A stretch of 64,000 nucleotides of DNA from Siccirubricoccus phaeus (GTDB lineage: Bacteria > Pseudomonadota > Alphaproteobacteria > Acetobacterales > Acetobacteraceae). Below, in pieces: positions 47,385-55,586 of this stretch (position 1 is the stretch's first letter; every line of letters starts with the position of its first letter). Position numbers and translations under genes: made by a program. The notes under the pieces are model-generated. The model did no database searches and was not told the DNA's origin. It was given only the letters and a program-made list of their open reading frames with translations. Where the stretch lies: assembly GCF_008360935.1 (NCBI RefSeq), contig NZ_SRXO01000001.1, forward strand, positions 496,001-560,000. The letters are read 5' to 3'.

Positions 47385-47482
47385 CGCGCTTCCTCCTCGC
47401 TTGCTTGGGCGGGATGCTAGAGCAGCTTTGCGCCGAGTGGAAACCGCCGGCGTGATGCGGCGGCAGCGGCCGTCGCCGAGGG

Positions 47483-47725
47483 CCCGCCCAGGGCGGGAAC
47501 GTGCTGGCCAAGGCCGCCAAGGGGGGGTGCGCCGCCGCCGGCGGGCCCGACCAGGGCGAGAGCATACCGCCCGAGGCCGCCACCGGCCGGAAGCGCGGCG
47601 GCGACGGCGGACCCGACCAGGGCGGAGCATGCCGCCCCGGGGGCCGCCACAGGGCCGGAAGTGCGCCGCCGCCGGCGGACCCGACCAGGGCGGAACGGGC
47701 CGGCCGGGACCGCCACAGGGCCGGA
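47483..47725. repeat. 63-68-bp tandem repeats between divergent genes
   Basis: The motif CCCGACCAGGGCG recurs at 47546, 47612 and 47680, with a related CCCGCCCAGGGCG at 47483. Around each copy are GGCCGCCAC and CCGCCGCCGGCGG blocks. The unit is irregular (63, 66 and 68 bp), so it is an old array. It lies upstream of the penicillin acylase gene and of the divergent dehydrogenase gene. Confidence 0.8.
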
Positions 47726-47781
47726 TGCCCGCCCGCGCGACGCGCCCCGGGCGCGGTGGACGAGCGCCCGGCGCTTCGCGC

Positions 47782-50229
47782 ATGGTGCGCCGCATGGACT
47801 CCCGCCTGTCGAGCCCCGGTTCCGCCTCGCGCCGGCGGCGATCGCGGCATTACCGCCGGCCGCCCTCCGCCTGGCGCTGGGCATGGCGTGGCCTGGCCCT
47901 GGTGCTGCTGCTGCCCTTGCTGGCGCTGGCGGCCGGGGCCGGCGCGCTGTGGTGGAGCCTGCCGGCGCGGCAGGAGAGCCTCTCCCTCCCCGGCCTCTCC
48001 GCCCCGGTGGAGGTGCTGCTGGACAGCCATGGCATCCCCCGCCTGCGCGCGGCGAACGAGCTGGACGCCGCCATGGCGCTCGGCCTGCTGCATGCCCGGG
48101 ACCGGATGTTCCAGATGGAGCTGATGCGCCGCGGCGCCGCCGGCCGGCTGGCGGAGATCGCCGGCAGCGCCGTGCTGCGCAGCGACCGGCTGGTCCGCAC
48201 CCTGGGCCTCGCCCGCCGCGCCCGGGAGGATCTCGCCACCCTGCCGGCCGAGACGCGGGCGGTGCTCGAAGCCTATGCCGCCGGGGTGAATGCCTGGATC
48301 GCCGCCCGCGGCCGCTTCGCCGCGCCGGAATTCCTGCTGCTCGGCGCACCGGAGCCCTGGGTGCCGGAGCATTCCCTGCTCTGGGGCAAGGTCATGGGCC
48401 TCTGGCTCTCCGGCAATTACCGGGAGGAGCTGGACCGCGCCCGGCTGGCCACCATCCTGCCCGCCGCCCGGCTGGCCGAGCTCTGGCCGGAGGATACCAG
48501 CCCCGGCCGGCCGGACCGCGTCGTGCCGGACCGCGCCGCCGCCCTGGATGGCGGCCATCTCGCCCGCCTCGCCGCCGCCCTGCCCCGCTTCCCGGAGCCC
48601 TTCACCCTGCCCGGCTCGGCCAGCAATGCCTGGGCGGTGACCGGGGCGCACAGCGCCTCCGGCGCGCCGCTGCTGGCCAATGACCCGCATCTCGGCTTCC
48701 AGGCGCCCATCCTCTGGTACCTGGCGCGGGTGGAGCTGCCGGGGGGACGGTTCCTGGCGGGCGCCACCGCGCCCGGGGTGCCCTTCATGGTCATCGGCCG
48801 CAATGAGAGCCTGGCCTGGGGCTTCACCACCACCACCTCGGACACCCAGGACGTCTTCGTCGAGCGGCTGGCCGGGGAGGACCGCTACGAGGCCCCCGGC
48901 GGCCCGCTGCCCTTCGCCGAGCGGATGGAGACGATCCGGCTGCGCGGCGCCGCCCCGGTGCGGCTGCGGGTGCGGGAGACGCGGCACGGCCCGGTCATCT
49001 CCGACCTCGATGCCGAGCCGCCGCGCGACACGGTGCTGGCGGTCGCCATGGCCAACCTCGCCCCGGGCGACACCGCCGCCGCCGGCCTGCTGGCGCTGAA
49101 CCGGGCGCGGACGCTGGAGGAGGCGCAGGCGGCGGCTTCGCTCATCACCAGCCCCCCGCAGAACCTGACCGTCGCCGAGGCGCCCCGGGCCGGCGGCGCG
49201 GCGGGCGGGAGGGTCGGGATGTTCCTCACCGGCCGCACCCCGCTGCGCCGGGCGGGGGACGGCACCCTGCCTGCCCCGGGCTGGGATGGCAGCCATGACT
49301 GGCTGGGCTGGGTGCCCTTCGCCGAGCTGCCGCATGTGCCGGCGCCGGAAAGCGGGGTGGTGGCCAATGCCAATAACCGCGTGGCGCCGCCGGACCACCC
49401 GGTCTTCCTCGGCCAGCACTGGCCGGCGGATTGGCGCTTCCGCCGCATCGGGGAGTTGCTGGCGGCGGTGCCGAAGCAGGATGCGGCAGGCTTTGCCGCC
49501 ATGCAGCTGGACACCGTCTCGCTCTTCGCCCGGGCGGTGCTGGCGGAAGACGGGAAGCTGCACCGCCTGCCGCGGCCGGAGGGGCTGGCCGGGCGGGCGC
49601 TGGACCTGCTGCTCGCCTGGGATGGCGACATCGGCGCCGACCGGCCGGAGCCGCTGATCTTCAACGCCTTCACCCGCCAGCTCGGCCGGCTGGCGCTGGC
49701 GGCGGGCGGGGTGCCGCCCGGGCTGGCGGAGGCGCGGAGCGGCTTCCTCCGCCGCCTGCTCGGCCCGGGGGAAGAGGGGGCGGCCTGGTGCCTCGGGGAT
49801 TGCACCGTGCTGGCCGGGCGGGCGCTGACCGAGGCGGTGGCGGGGCTGGCGGCCCAGCTCGGGCCCAACCCCGGCGCCTGGCGCTGGGGCGCGCTGCACC
49901 AGGCGCGCTTCGAGCACCCGCTGCTGCGCGCCATCCCCTGGCTGCGCGACCGGGCGCGGCTGGAGGTGCCGACCGGCGGCGACGAGGCCACCCTCTCCCG
50001 CGGCGGGATGGGGCCGGCGAGCTTCGCCCATGTCCATGGGGCGGGGCTGCGGCTGGTGGCGGACCTCGCCTCCTCCGCCGGGGTGCAGGCGATCATCGCC
50101 ACCGGGCAGTCGGGCCATCCGCTTTCGCCGCATTGGGCGGACCTGCTGCCGCTGTGGCAGGCGGGGGAGACGCTGAGCCTGGGCCCGGCGGCGGTGGCGG
50201 AGGGCGGGCGGCTGAGCCTGCGGCCCTAG
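47782..50229 (+). CDS. Penicillin acylase family protein
   Basis: An 815-residue N-terminal nucleophile hydrolase. An Arg-rich start and one hydrophobic segment (GLALVLLLPLLALAAGAGAL) form a membrane anchor or signal. The alpha-chain has PVEVLLDSHGIPRLRAANEL and ALGLLHARDRMFQMELMRR. The autoproteolytic site is SASNAWAVTG with Ser281 as the expected new N-terminus. HLGFQAPILWYLARVELPGG and VANANNRVAPPDHPVFLG follow. Acyl-homoserine lactones or other amides are possible substrates. The stop codon TAG at 50227-50229 is the first part of repeat B3. ATGs at 47782 and 47794 are both possible. Confidence 0.9.
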   Translation: MVRRMDSRLSSPGSASRRRRSRHYRRPPSAWRWAWRGLALVLLLPLLALAAGAGALWWSLPARQESLSLPGLSAPVEVLLDSHGIPRLRAANELDAAMALGLLHARDRMFQMELMRRGAAGRLAEIAGSAVLRSDRLVRTLGLARRAREDLATLPAETRAVLEAYAAGVNAWIAARGRFAAPEFLLLGAPEPWVPEHSLLWGKVMGLWLSGNYREELDRARLATILPAARLAELWPEDTSPGRPDRVVPDRAAALDGGHLARLAAALPRFPEPFTLPGSASNAWAVTGAHSASGAPLLANDPHLGFQAPILWYLARVELPGGRFLAGATAPGVPFMVIGRNESLAWGFTTTTSDTQDVFVERLAGEDRYEAPGGPLPFAERMETIRLRGAAPVRLRVRETRHGPVISDLDAEPPRDTVLAVAMANLAPGDTAAAGLLALNRARTLEEAQAAASLITSPPQNLTVAEAPRAGGAAGGRVGMFLTGRTPLRRAGDGTLPAPGWDGSHDWLGWVPFAELPHVPAPESGVVANANNRVAPPDHPVFLGQHWPADWRFRRIGELLAAVPKQDAAGFAAMQLDTVSLFARAVLAEDGKLHRLPRPEGLAGRALDLLLAWDGDIGADRPEPLIFNAFTRQLGRLALAAGGVPPGLAEARSGFLRRLLGPGEEGAAWCLGDCTVLAGRALTEAVAGLAAQLGPNPGAWRWGALHQARFEHPLLRAIPWLRDRARLEVPTGGDEATLSRGGMGPASFAHVHGAGLRLVADLASSAGVQAIIATGQSGHPLSPHWADLLPLWQAGETLSLGPAAVAEGGRLSLRP

Positions 50230-50346
50230 TGTCCTGCCCGCGAAGTTCGCTGGATTTCCAGCGAACGCAGCGGACAAGCAGGCCACTGAAAACCAAGGCT
50301 AGTGGCCCGAGAACGAAGTCCGCAGGACTTCGGAATCGGGACACCG
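50226..50346 (+). repeat. Family B palindromic repeat, copy B3
   Basis: It begins CTAGTGTCCTGCCCGCGAAG, carries the perfect hairpin TTCGCTGG-ATTT-CCAGCGAA, an internal CTAG (50299-50302), the CGAAGTCCGCAGGACTTCG hairpin and the end TCGGGACACCGG. The TAG at its left end is the stop codon of the acylase gene. Confidence 0.9.
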
Positions 50347-50454
50347 GAGTCCGGGCCGGCCGGCGCAGGCCCCCCCGCCGAGCGCCGGAGGGCAAGCGTG
50401 AGGCCGGGCCTCGCCGGCCGGGCGCAGCGTCTCAACGGCGCAACACGCAAGCGA

Positions 50455-51270
50455 ATGGTTGATTTCCTGACCCGCCGCCCCGAGACTGTCCGGGAAATGC
50501 TGCAACGCCCACCCCGCCGGCCGCAATTCTTCTACACCACCGCGCCGTTGCCCTGCCCCTACCTGGCCGGACGCACGGAACGGAAAGTCGTCACCGAGCT
50601 GACCGGGCCGGAGGCGGAGATGCTGCATGACCGGCTCTCCCGCGCCGGCTTCCGCCGCAGCCACAACATCGCCTATTCGCCGGTCTGCCCCGGCTGCAAT
50701 GCCTGCATCCCCATCCGCATCCTGGCCCCGGAATTCGAGCCCAACCGGGCGCAGCGGAAGCTGGCGAAGATCAACGCCGATGTCGCCGGCTTCGAGATGC
50801 CGGCCCGCGCCACCGCCGAGCAATTCGCGCTCTTCCAGCGCTACCAGCGGGCCCGCCATGGCGAGGGCGACATGGCGGCCATGGGCTTCTACGACTACCG
50901 CGCCATGGTCGAGGACACGCCGATCACCACCGGCATGATCGAGTTCCGCGACGGCCATGACGCGCTGCTCGGCGCTTGCCTGACGGATTGGCTGAGCGAC
51001 GGGCTTTCCGCCGTCTATTCCTTCTACGCGCCAGAGGCGGAGCGGCGCTCGCTCGGCACCTGGGCGATTCTCTGGCTGGTGAAGCGGGCGCAGCAGCTTG
51101 GCCTGCCCTTCGTCTATCTGGGCTACTGGGTCCCGGAGAGCCGCAAGATGTCCTACAAGAGCCGCTTCCGCCCGAGCGAAGTGCTGATCGGCGGGAGCTG
51201 GCGGATGCTGCAGGAGGCCGAGGCGGCGCCGGAGCCGATCGACTGCCAGGTGAAGGAATCGATCGGCTAG
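50455..51270 (+). CDS. bpt: Arginyl-tRNA--protein transferase (Ate/Bpt family)
   Basis: The 271-residue protein transfers an amino acid from aminoacyl-tRNA to protein N-termini, marking them for ClpAP degradation (N-degron pathway). The N-terminal zinc/cluster domain reads LPCPYLAGRTERKVVTEL with CPGCNACIPIRI. The C-terminal GNAT-like domain has SDGLSAVYSFYAPEAERRSL and FVYLGYWVPESRKMSYKSRF. The start follows repeat B3; ATG 50455 has a weak ribosome-binding site. The stop codon TAG at 51268-51270 lies in repeat B4. Family B copies in direct orientation therefore flank the gene. Confidence 0.93.
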   Translation: MVDFLTRRPETVREMLQRPPRRPQFFYTTAPLPCPYLAGRTERKVVTELTGPEAEMLHDRLSRAGFRRSHNIAYSPVCPGCNACIPIRILAPEFEPNRAQRKLAKINADVAGFEMPARATAEQFALFQRYQRARHGEGDMAAMGFYDYRAMVEDTPITTGMIEFRDGHDALLGACLTDWLSDGLSAVYSFYAPEAERRSLGTWAILWLVKRAQQLGLPFVYLGYWVPESRKMSYKSRFRPSEVLIGGSWRMLQEAEAAPEPIDCQVKESIG

Positions 51271-51387
51271 TGTCCTGTCCGCGAAACTCGCTGGATTTCC
51301 GGCGAAGGCAGCGGACAAGCAGGCCACTGAAAACACAAGCCACTGGCCCGAGAACGAGGTCCGCAGGACTTCGGATAGGGACACTGG
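51267..51387 (+). repeat. Family B palindromic repeat, copy B4
   Basis: It begins CTAGTGTCCTGTCCGCGAAA and ends TAGGGACACTGG. The inner hairpins are CGCTGGATTTCCGGCGAAGG and GAGGTCCGCAGGACTTCGG. It provides the stop codon of the bpt gene. Confidence 0.88.
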
Positions 51388-51784
51388 ATCGGTTCACCTC
51401 GCCTGCGCTCGGCGAACTCGCCTCCAGCCCTTTGTTTGGTCGCATTTTCCGTCCGGCGATTCCGCCGGACTTGAAAGTGCTCCAGGCGGCTACCCCTCCC
51501 CCGCTGGCGGATCGGCGGCACTGCCGCCAACGGGTGGGATGCTCCGGCCCCGAGGCAGTACGGCGCTTACCCCCGCCTTGGCGACATCCCCCACCGCATT
51601 GCCGCCTCACCCGCGGCGGCGCTCCTCACCGGCCCCGTCACCCCAATCCGCGGCGGCGCCCCGCCACACCCCCACCCTGACCCTCCCCCGCCGAGCGGGG
51701 GAAGGGGCAGGCCCGGCGTCGCGCCTGGAAAACAATCCCGCCTTGCCAGTAGCCGGGGCCGGTGGGCGGCGCCACATTGGGGCG
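51388..51784. other. Intergenic region with a family G hairpin
   Basis: No gene is convincing here. The G2 hairpin is at 51451-51470. A TTGGCGGC-like palindrome, GCGGCACTGCCGCC, occurs near 51514. The next gene starts at 51785. A weak ORF upstream in the same frame (from 51539) has no ribosome-binding site and is probably not coding. Confidence 0.5.
51451..51470 (+). repeat. Family G hairpin, copy G2
   Basis: GTCCGGCG-ATTC-CGCCGGAC is a perfect 8-bp stem, preceded by TCGCATTTTCC and followed by TTGAAAGTGC. The same layout is found at 5334 and 52397. Confidence 0.65.
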
Positions 51785-52327
51785 ATGGCCCCGCAGATCC
51801 ACCTGGCCGAGGCGCCCGACGGCGCGCTGACCTATGACATCCCCCTGCCGCCCGAAGCCCTGCCCCCCGTCCGGCCGGAGGAGCTGCTGGAGGCCTGGCA
51901 CCTTGCCCGCCGCGCCGCCGCCCTGCGCCAATGGGGCCCGCGCCGCGTGCTGCTCTTTCCCCGCCCTGGCGGCGAGACCACGGAATTCGCCATCACCGAC
52001 CGCGATGCCGGCTGCTGGGCGGAGGCGATCGACCGGGCCGCCGGCCTCGAGACCATCGGCGGCCTCGCCCTCTGCCTCCGCCTGCTGGCCTTGGTGGAGC
52101 TGCTGACCCGGGCGCCGAGCCTCGCCGCCCTGTTCGAGGTGACGGCCGAGGGAATCGAGCTGCACCCGTCCCTGCTGGCCGCCGCCGCCGCCCTGCCGCT
52201 GGACGCCGCGGCCCGGTTCGACGAATCCAGGCTGCGGGGGCTATTGTCCCGTGCGCTGCCGGAGCGCGGCGCGCGGCGCCGCCTGGAGCGGCCTCACGCC
52301 GGCCGTGCCGGGGCGAGGCCGCTCTAG
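51785..52327 (+). CDS. Hypothetical protein
   Basis: The 180-residue protein is rich in Ala, Leu, Arg and Glu. An N-terminal MAPQIHLAEAPDGALTYDIP is followed by helices such as LLEAWHLARRAAALRQWG and a strand RVLLFPRPGGETTEFAI. The C-terminal 45 residues are basic (GARRRLERPHAGRAGARPL). I do not recognise a family. Codon use is typical. The stop codon TAG at 52325-52327 is inside repeat B5, so the natural C-terminus may have been shortened or extended. Confidence 0.6.
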   Translation: MAPQIHLAEAPDGALTYDIPLPPEALPPVRPEELLEAWHLARRAAALRQWGPRRVLLFPRPGGETTEFAITDRDAGCWAEAIDRAAGLETIGGLALCLRLLALVELLTRAPSLAALFEVTAEGIELHPSLLAAAAALPLDAAARFDESRLRGLLSRALPERGARRRLERPHAGRAGARPL

Positions 52328-52368
52328 TGTCCTGCCCAGGCCGCGGGCCTGCGGAATCAGGACACTGG
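52324..52368 (+). repeat. Family B short element, copy B5
   Basis: A 45-bp minimal version: CTAGTGTCCTG at the left, a CCCAGGCCGCGGGCCTG hairpin and CAGGACACTGG at the right. It provides the stop codon of the upstream hypothetical gene. Confidence 0.8.
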
Positions 52369-52396
52369 GCTATTATTCTCTCGCATCTTCCGAGTC

Positions 52397-52416
52397 GTCA
52401 GGCGATTCCGCCCGGC
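52397..52416 (+). repeat. Family G hairpin, copy G3
   Basis: GTCAGGCG-ATTC-CGCCCGGC is an imperfect stem, preceded by TCGCATCTTCC and followed by TTGGACATGC. It lies 32 bp before the lipoprotein start. Confidence 0.5.
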
Positions 52417-52447
52417 TTGGACATGCACCAGCCTGAAAGTTCCCCCG

Positions 52448-52801
52448 ATGATCCGCGACCGTTTCCTGCTCCCCTGCCTGCTGGCCACCGGGCTGCTCGC
52501 CGGCTGCGCCAGCGGCCCCGATCCGGCCGTGTCGCCCGTCGCCACCCCGCGCACCCCGCAGGGCAGCCAGGCCGAGCAGACCGCCATCGCCACCGCCTGC
52601 CGGCAGGAGGCGGACCGTATCGTCGCCACCCGCGACCGCGGCCAGTTGATGCGGGAGGATGAGCGGGACAGCCGGGTCGGCAGCCAGTCCTCCATCTTCT
52701 CCCAGCGCGCCGAGACCGACCGGCTGGGCCGGATCTTCGAGCGGGACCGCATCGCCAATGACTGCATCGCGCAGAACGCCCGCAGCGCCCCGCAGCGGTG
52801 A
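52448..52801 (+). CDS. Putative lipoprotein
   Basis: A 117-residue protein with a signal peptide and lipobox LLAGCASG (Cys20). The mature part contains an alpha-helical region with many charged residues (ACRQEADRIVATRDRGQLMR) and two further cysteines. An interaction role at the cell envelope is plausible but unproven. Its TGA overlaps the GTG start of the MFS gene (GTGA), so the two are probably translated together. Confidence 0.72.
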   Translation: MIRDRFLLPCLLATGLLAGCASGPDPAVSPVATPRTPQGSQAEQTAIATACRQEADRIVATRDRGQLMREDERDSRVGSQSSIFSQRAETDRLGRIFERDRIANDCIAQNARSAPQR

Positions 52802-54051
52802 AGCCCGGCGGATTCGGCGCCAGCCTCGGCCCGCTGGGCCGGGCGCTGGCGCAGCGTGACGCAAGGCTGTTCTTCACCGCCTCGGTGGTGTCCTGGACCG
52901 GGCTCTGGGTGCATCGCATCGCCGTTGCCTGGCTGGCCTGGGAGCTGACGCGGAGCGCCTTCTGGGTCGGCCTGGTCGCCTTCTGCGACCTGGCGCCGGC
53001 GGTGGTGTTCAGCCCCATCGCCGGGGCGATCGCCGACCGGGTGGACCGGGTGAAGCTGACCATGCTGTCCCAGGCCGTCATCGCGGTGGAGGCGGCGACG
53101 GTGGCCGCCACCCTCGCCACCGGCTCGCTCACCATCGGCCTGTTGCTGCTGCTGGAGATGACCTCCGGCACCGCCGCCTCCTTCGCCCAGCCGGCGCGGC
53201 AGAGCCTGATGCCGGCGCTGGTGCCGCGGGCCGAGCTGCCGGCGGCGGTCGCCTGCAATTCCCTGTGCTTCAGCGTGGCGCGGCTGGTCGGGCCGGCCAT
53301 TGCCGGGCCGCTGATCGCCTGGGGCGGGGTGGCGCCGGCGGTGGCGCTGAATGCCTGCGCCTATGTCTTCGCCAGCGTGACCATGCTGGGGCTGCGGGTG
53401 GACCCCGCCGAGCGCCGCGGCCATGCGCCGGAGGGCAGCATGCTGAACGAGGTGCTGGCCGGCTTCCGCTATGTGGCTCGCCACCCCGGCATCCGCCCGC
53501 TGCTGATCTTTGCCGCCACGGCCAGCGTGCTGATGCGCGGGGTGCAGGAGATCCTGCCGCCCTATGTGGAAAGGCTGTTCCATCGCGGGCCGGACGGGCT
53601 GGCGATGCTGACGGCGGCGATCGGCGTCGGCGCCCTGTTCGCCGGGCTGTGGGTGGCCAATCGCGGGCGGCTGGGCGGGGCGACGGCGCTTTCCGTGGGC
53701 GCGGTGGCGGTGCAGGCGGTGGCGACCATCGGCTTCGTCGCGACCGGCTTCTTCCCCTTCGCCCTGCTCTGCGCCGCGGTGCTGGGGGCGGCGGCCTCGG
53801 TGCATGGCATCTCCACCCAGACGCTGATGCAGAGCGCGGCGGACCACGCCATGCGCGGGCGGGTGCTGAGTCTCTGGGGGATGATCACAAGGGCCTGCCC
53901 GGCCAGCGGGGCGCTGGCGCTGGGCGCGGCGGGGGAGGTGTTCGGGCTGCGGGCGCCGACGATCGTCGCCATGCTGCTGGCGCTGGGGGTGGCCGCCTGG
54001 GGGGCGGGGCGGATGCCGGTGATGGTGCGGGAGCTGGAAAGCGCGGGCTGA
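52798..54051 (+). CDS. MFS transporter (MFS_3-like)
   Basis: A 417-residue exporter-type MFS protein with 12 likely helices. The loop IAGAIADRVDRVKLTM is the helix 2-3 signature, and the second half holds RGRVLSLWGMITRACPASGA. SLMPALVPRAELPAAVACNS is typical of MFS_3 proteins. The GTG start at 52798 overlaps the stop codon of the lipoprotein gene by 4 bp. The substrate is unknown. Confidence 0.87.
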   Translation: MKPGGFGASLGPLGRALAQRDARLFFTASVVSWTGLWVHRIAVAWLAWELTRSAFWVGLVAFCDLAPAVVFSPIAGAIADRVDRVKLTMLSQAVIAVEAATVAATLATGSLTIGLLLLLEMTSGTAASFAQPARQSLMPALVPRAELPAAVACNSLCFSVARLVGPAIAGPLIAWGGVAPAVALNACAYVFASVTMLGLRVDPAERRGHAPEGSMLNEVLAGFRYVARHPGIRPLLIFAATASVLMRGVQEILPPYVERLFHRGPDGLAMLTAAIGVGALFAGLWVANRGRLGGATALSVGAVAVQAVATIGFVATGFFPFALLCAAVLGAAASVHGISTQTLMQSAADHAMRGRVLSLWGMITRACPASGALALGAAGEVFGLRAPTIVAMLLALGVAAWGAGRMPVMVRELESAG

Positions 54052-54197
54052 AGATGGCGGCCTTGCCCTGACCGACCGGCACATGGTCCGCCGGGCACTC
54101 GTAGGGCGCGATCCGCTCCGGCCAGCGCCGTGCCGAGGGGGAGGCGACAGCCCCGCCGGCCCGCTCTAAGCTCCCCCTCGCCCGAGGAGGACGTCCG

Positions 54198-55415
54198 ATG
54201 CCTGAAAGCCCGATCGACCCGAAGCTGATGACGGAAACCCGGCTCCCGCTCGCCGGGCTGCGCGTGCTGGATCTCACTTTGGCCCGCGCCGGCCCCACCT
54301 GCGTCCGTCATCTGGCCGATTGGGGCGCCGACATCATCCGGGTGGAGCCGCCGGCGGCGGGCGATGGCCTTGGCGGCGCGCGCGACGGCTTCGATCAGGT
54401 GAACCTCCACCGCAACAAGCGCGGCCTCTCCCTCGACCTCAAGAACCCGGCCGGCCACGCCGCCTTTCTCCGCCTCGCCGCGACGGCCGACATCCTGGTC
54501 GAGAACATGCGGATGCAGGTGAAGCACCGGCTGAAGATCGCCTATGACGACCTGAAGGCGCTGAATCCCCGGCTGATCTACGCCTCCATCTCCGGCTTCG
54601 GCCAGACCGGCCCCTATTCCACCCGCGGCGGCGTGGACCAGATCGCCCAGGGCATGGGCGGCCTCATGACCATCACCGGCGAGCCCGGCCGCGGGCCGAT
54701 GCGGGTCGGCATCCCGATCAACGACCTCACCGCCGGCAATCTCCTGGCGATGGGCATCATGATGAAGCTCTATGACCGAGAGCGCACGGGCAAGGGCGGC
54801 TATGTCCATACCTCGCTGCTCGAAGCCCAGGTCTTCATGCTGGATTTCCAGGCCAGCCGCTTCCTGATGGATGGCGAGGTGGCCGGGCAGGCGGGCAATG
54901 ACCACCCTGTGAACATCCCGATGGGCGTCTTCCCCACCACCGACAAGCCGATCAACATCGCCGCCTCCTCCCCCAAGCTCTGGACCAGTTTCTGCAAGGC
55001 CGCCGGGCATGAGGAATGGCTGGAGGTGGCGGAATGGAAGACCAATGCCGGCCGCAGCAAGGACCGGCAGCGGATCAACGCCGTCATCGCCGAGGTGACG
55101 CAGCAGCATTCCTCCGACTACTGGATCGAGAAGCTGGAGGAGGCCGGCATCCCCTGCGGCCCGGTGAACAACATCCGCGAGGTGTTCGAGGACCCGCAGG
55201 TGCAGCACCTGGAGATGGCGATGCCGATGAAGCACCGCACCCGCGGCGACGTCCATGTCGTGGCGCAGCCGGTGAACATCGAGGGCGTGGAGACCGGCTT
55301 CTACCGGGACATCCCCAACCTCGGCGAGCACAATGAGGAGATCCTGCGCGAGGCCGGCCTGACCGCCGCCGAGATCCAGGACCTCAAGGACAAGGGCGCC
55401 CTGGGCGGCGGCTGA
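54198..55415 (+). CDS. CoA-transferase family III (CaiB/BaiF)
   Basis: A 405-residue class III CoA-transferase. LAGLRVLDLTLARAGPTCVR and GADIIRVEPPAAGDGLGG are the CoA-binding start. DQVNLHRNKRGLSLDLKNP, GFGQTGPYSTRGGVDQIAQG and IPCGPVNNIREVFEDPQVQH are the family blocks. RGxxxD-type specificity residues cannot be assigned. GAGGAGGACGTCCG precedes the ATG. An enoyl-CoA hydratase follows on the same strand, so transfer of CoA to an acid followed by hydration is plausible. It is about 35-40% similar by eye to the other CoA-transferase of the window, so the two are paralogues, not duplicates. Confidence 0.92.
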   Translation: MPESPIDPKLMTETRLPLAGLRVLDLTLARAGPTCVRHLADWGADIIRVEPPAAGDGLGGARDGFDQVNLHRNKRGLSLDLKNPAGHAAFLRLAATADILVENMRMQVKHRLKIAYDDLKALNPRLIYASISGFGQTGPYSTRGGVDQIAQGMGGLMTITGEPGRGPMRVGIPINDLTAGNLLAMGIMMKLYDRERTGKGGYVHTSLLEAQVFMLDFQASRFLMDGEVAGQAGNDHPVNIPMGVFPTTDKPINIAASSPKLWTSFCKAAGHEEWLEVAEWKTNAGRSKDRQRINAVIAEVTQQHSSDYWIEKLEEAGIPCGPVNNIREVFEDPQVQHLEMAMPMKHRTRGDVHVVAQPVNIEGVETGFYRDIPNLGEHNEEILREAGLTAAEIQDLKDKGALGGG

Positions 55416-55489
55416 CCCTCGGGTCAGCCTGGCGATTCAGGGGGTCCGGGGCCCTGCGGCCGCTGGCGGATCCCCTGGCGAATGGAGGT

Positions 55490-55553
55490 TCGAGGGAGGG
55501 GTCGCGCCGCAGGGCGCGCCTCGCGGCGCGATGCCCTCCCTTGCTGTTGGCGC
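55490..55553. repeat. Family F palindromic repeat, copy F2
   Basis: GGAGGGGTCGCGCCGCAGGG and GCGCCTCGCGGCGCGATGCCC form a large hairpin opened by AGGTTCGAGG, as in F1. It lies between the CoA-transferase and enoyl-CoA hydratase genes. Confidence 0.65.
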
Positions 55554-55586
55554 GGCATCGGCGCCGGTGACGAGGAGAGGCGAGGC

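Noticed and set aside
47182-50286. Minus-strand ORF of 1034 codons opposite the penicillin acylase
   Set aside because: Antisense shadow in GC-rich DNA; it also runs into the alcohol dehydrogenase gene in another frame.
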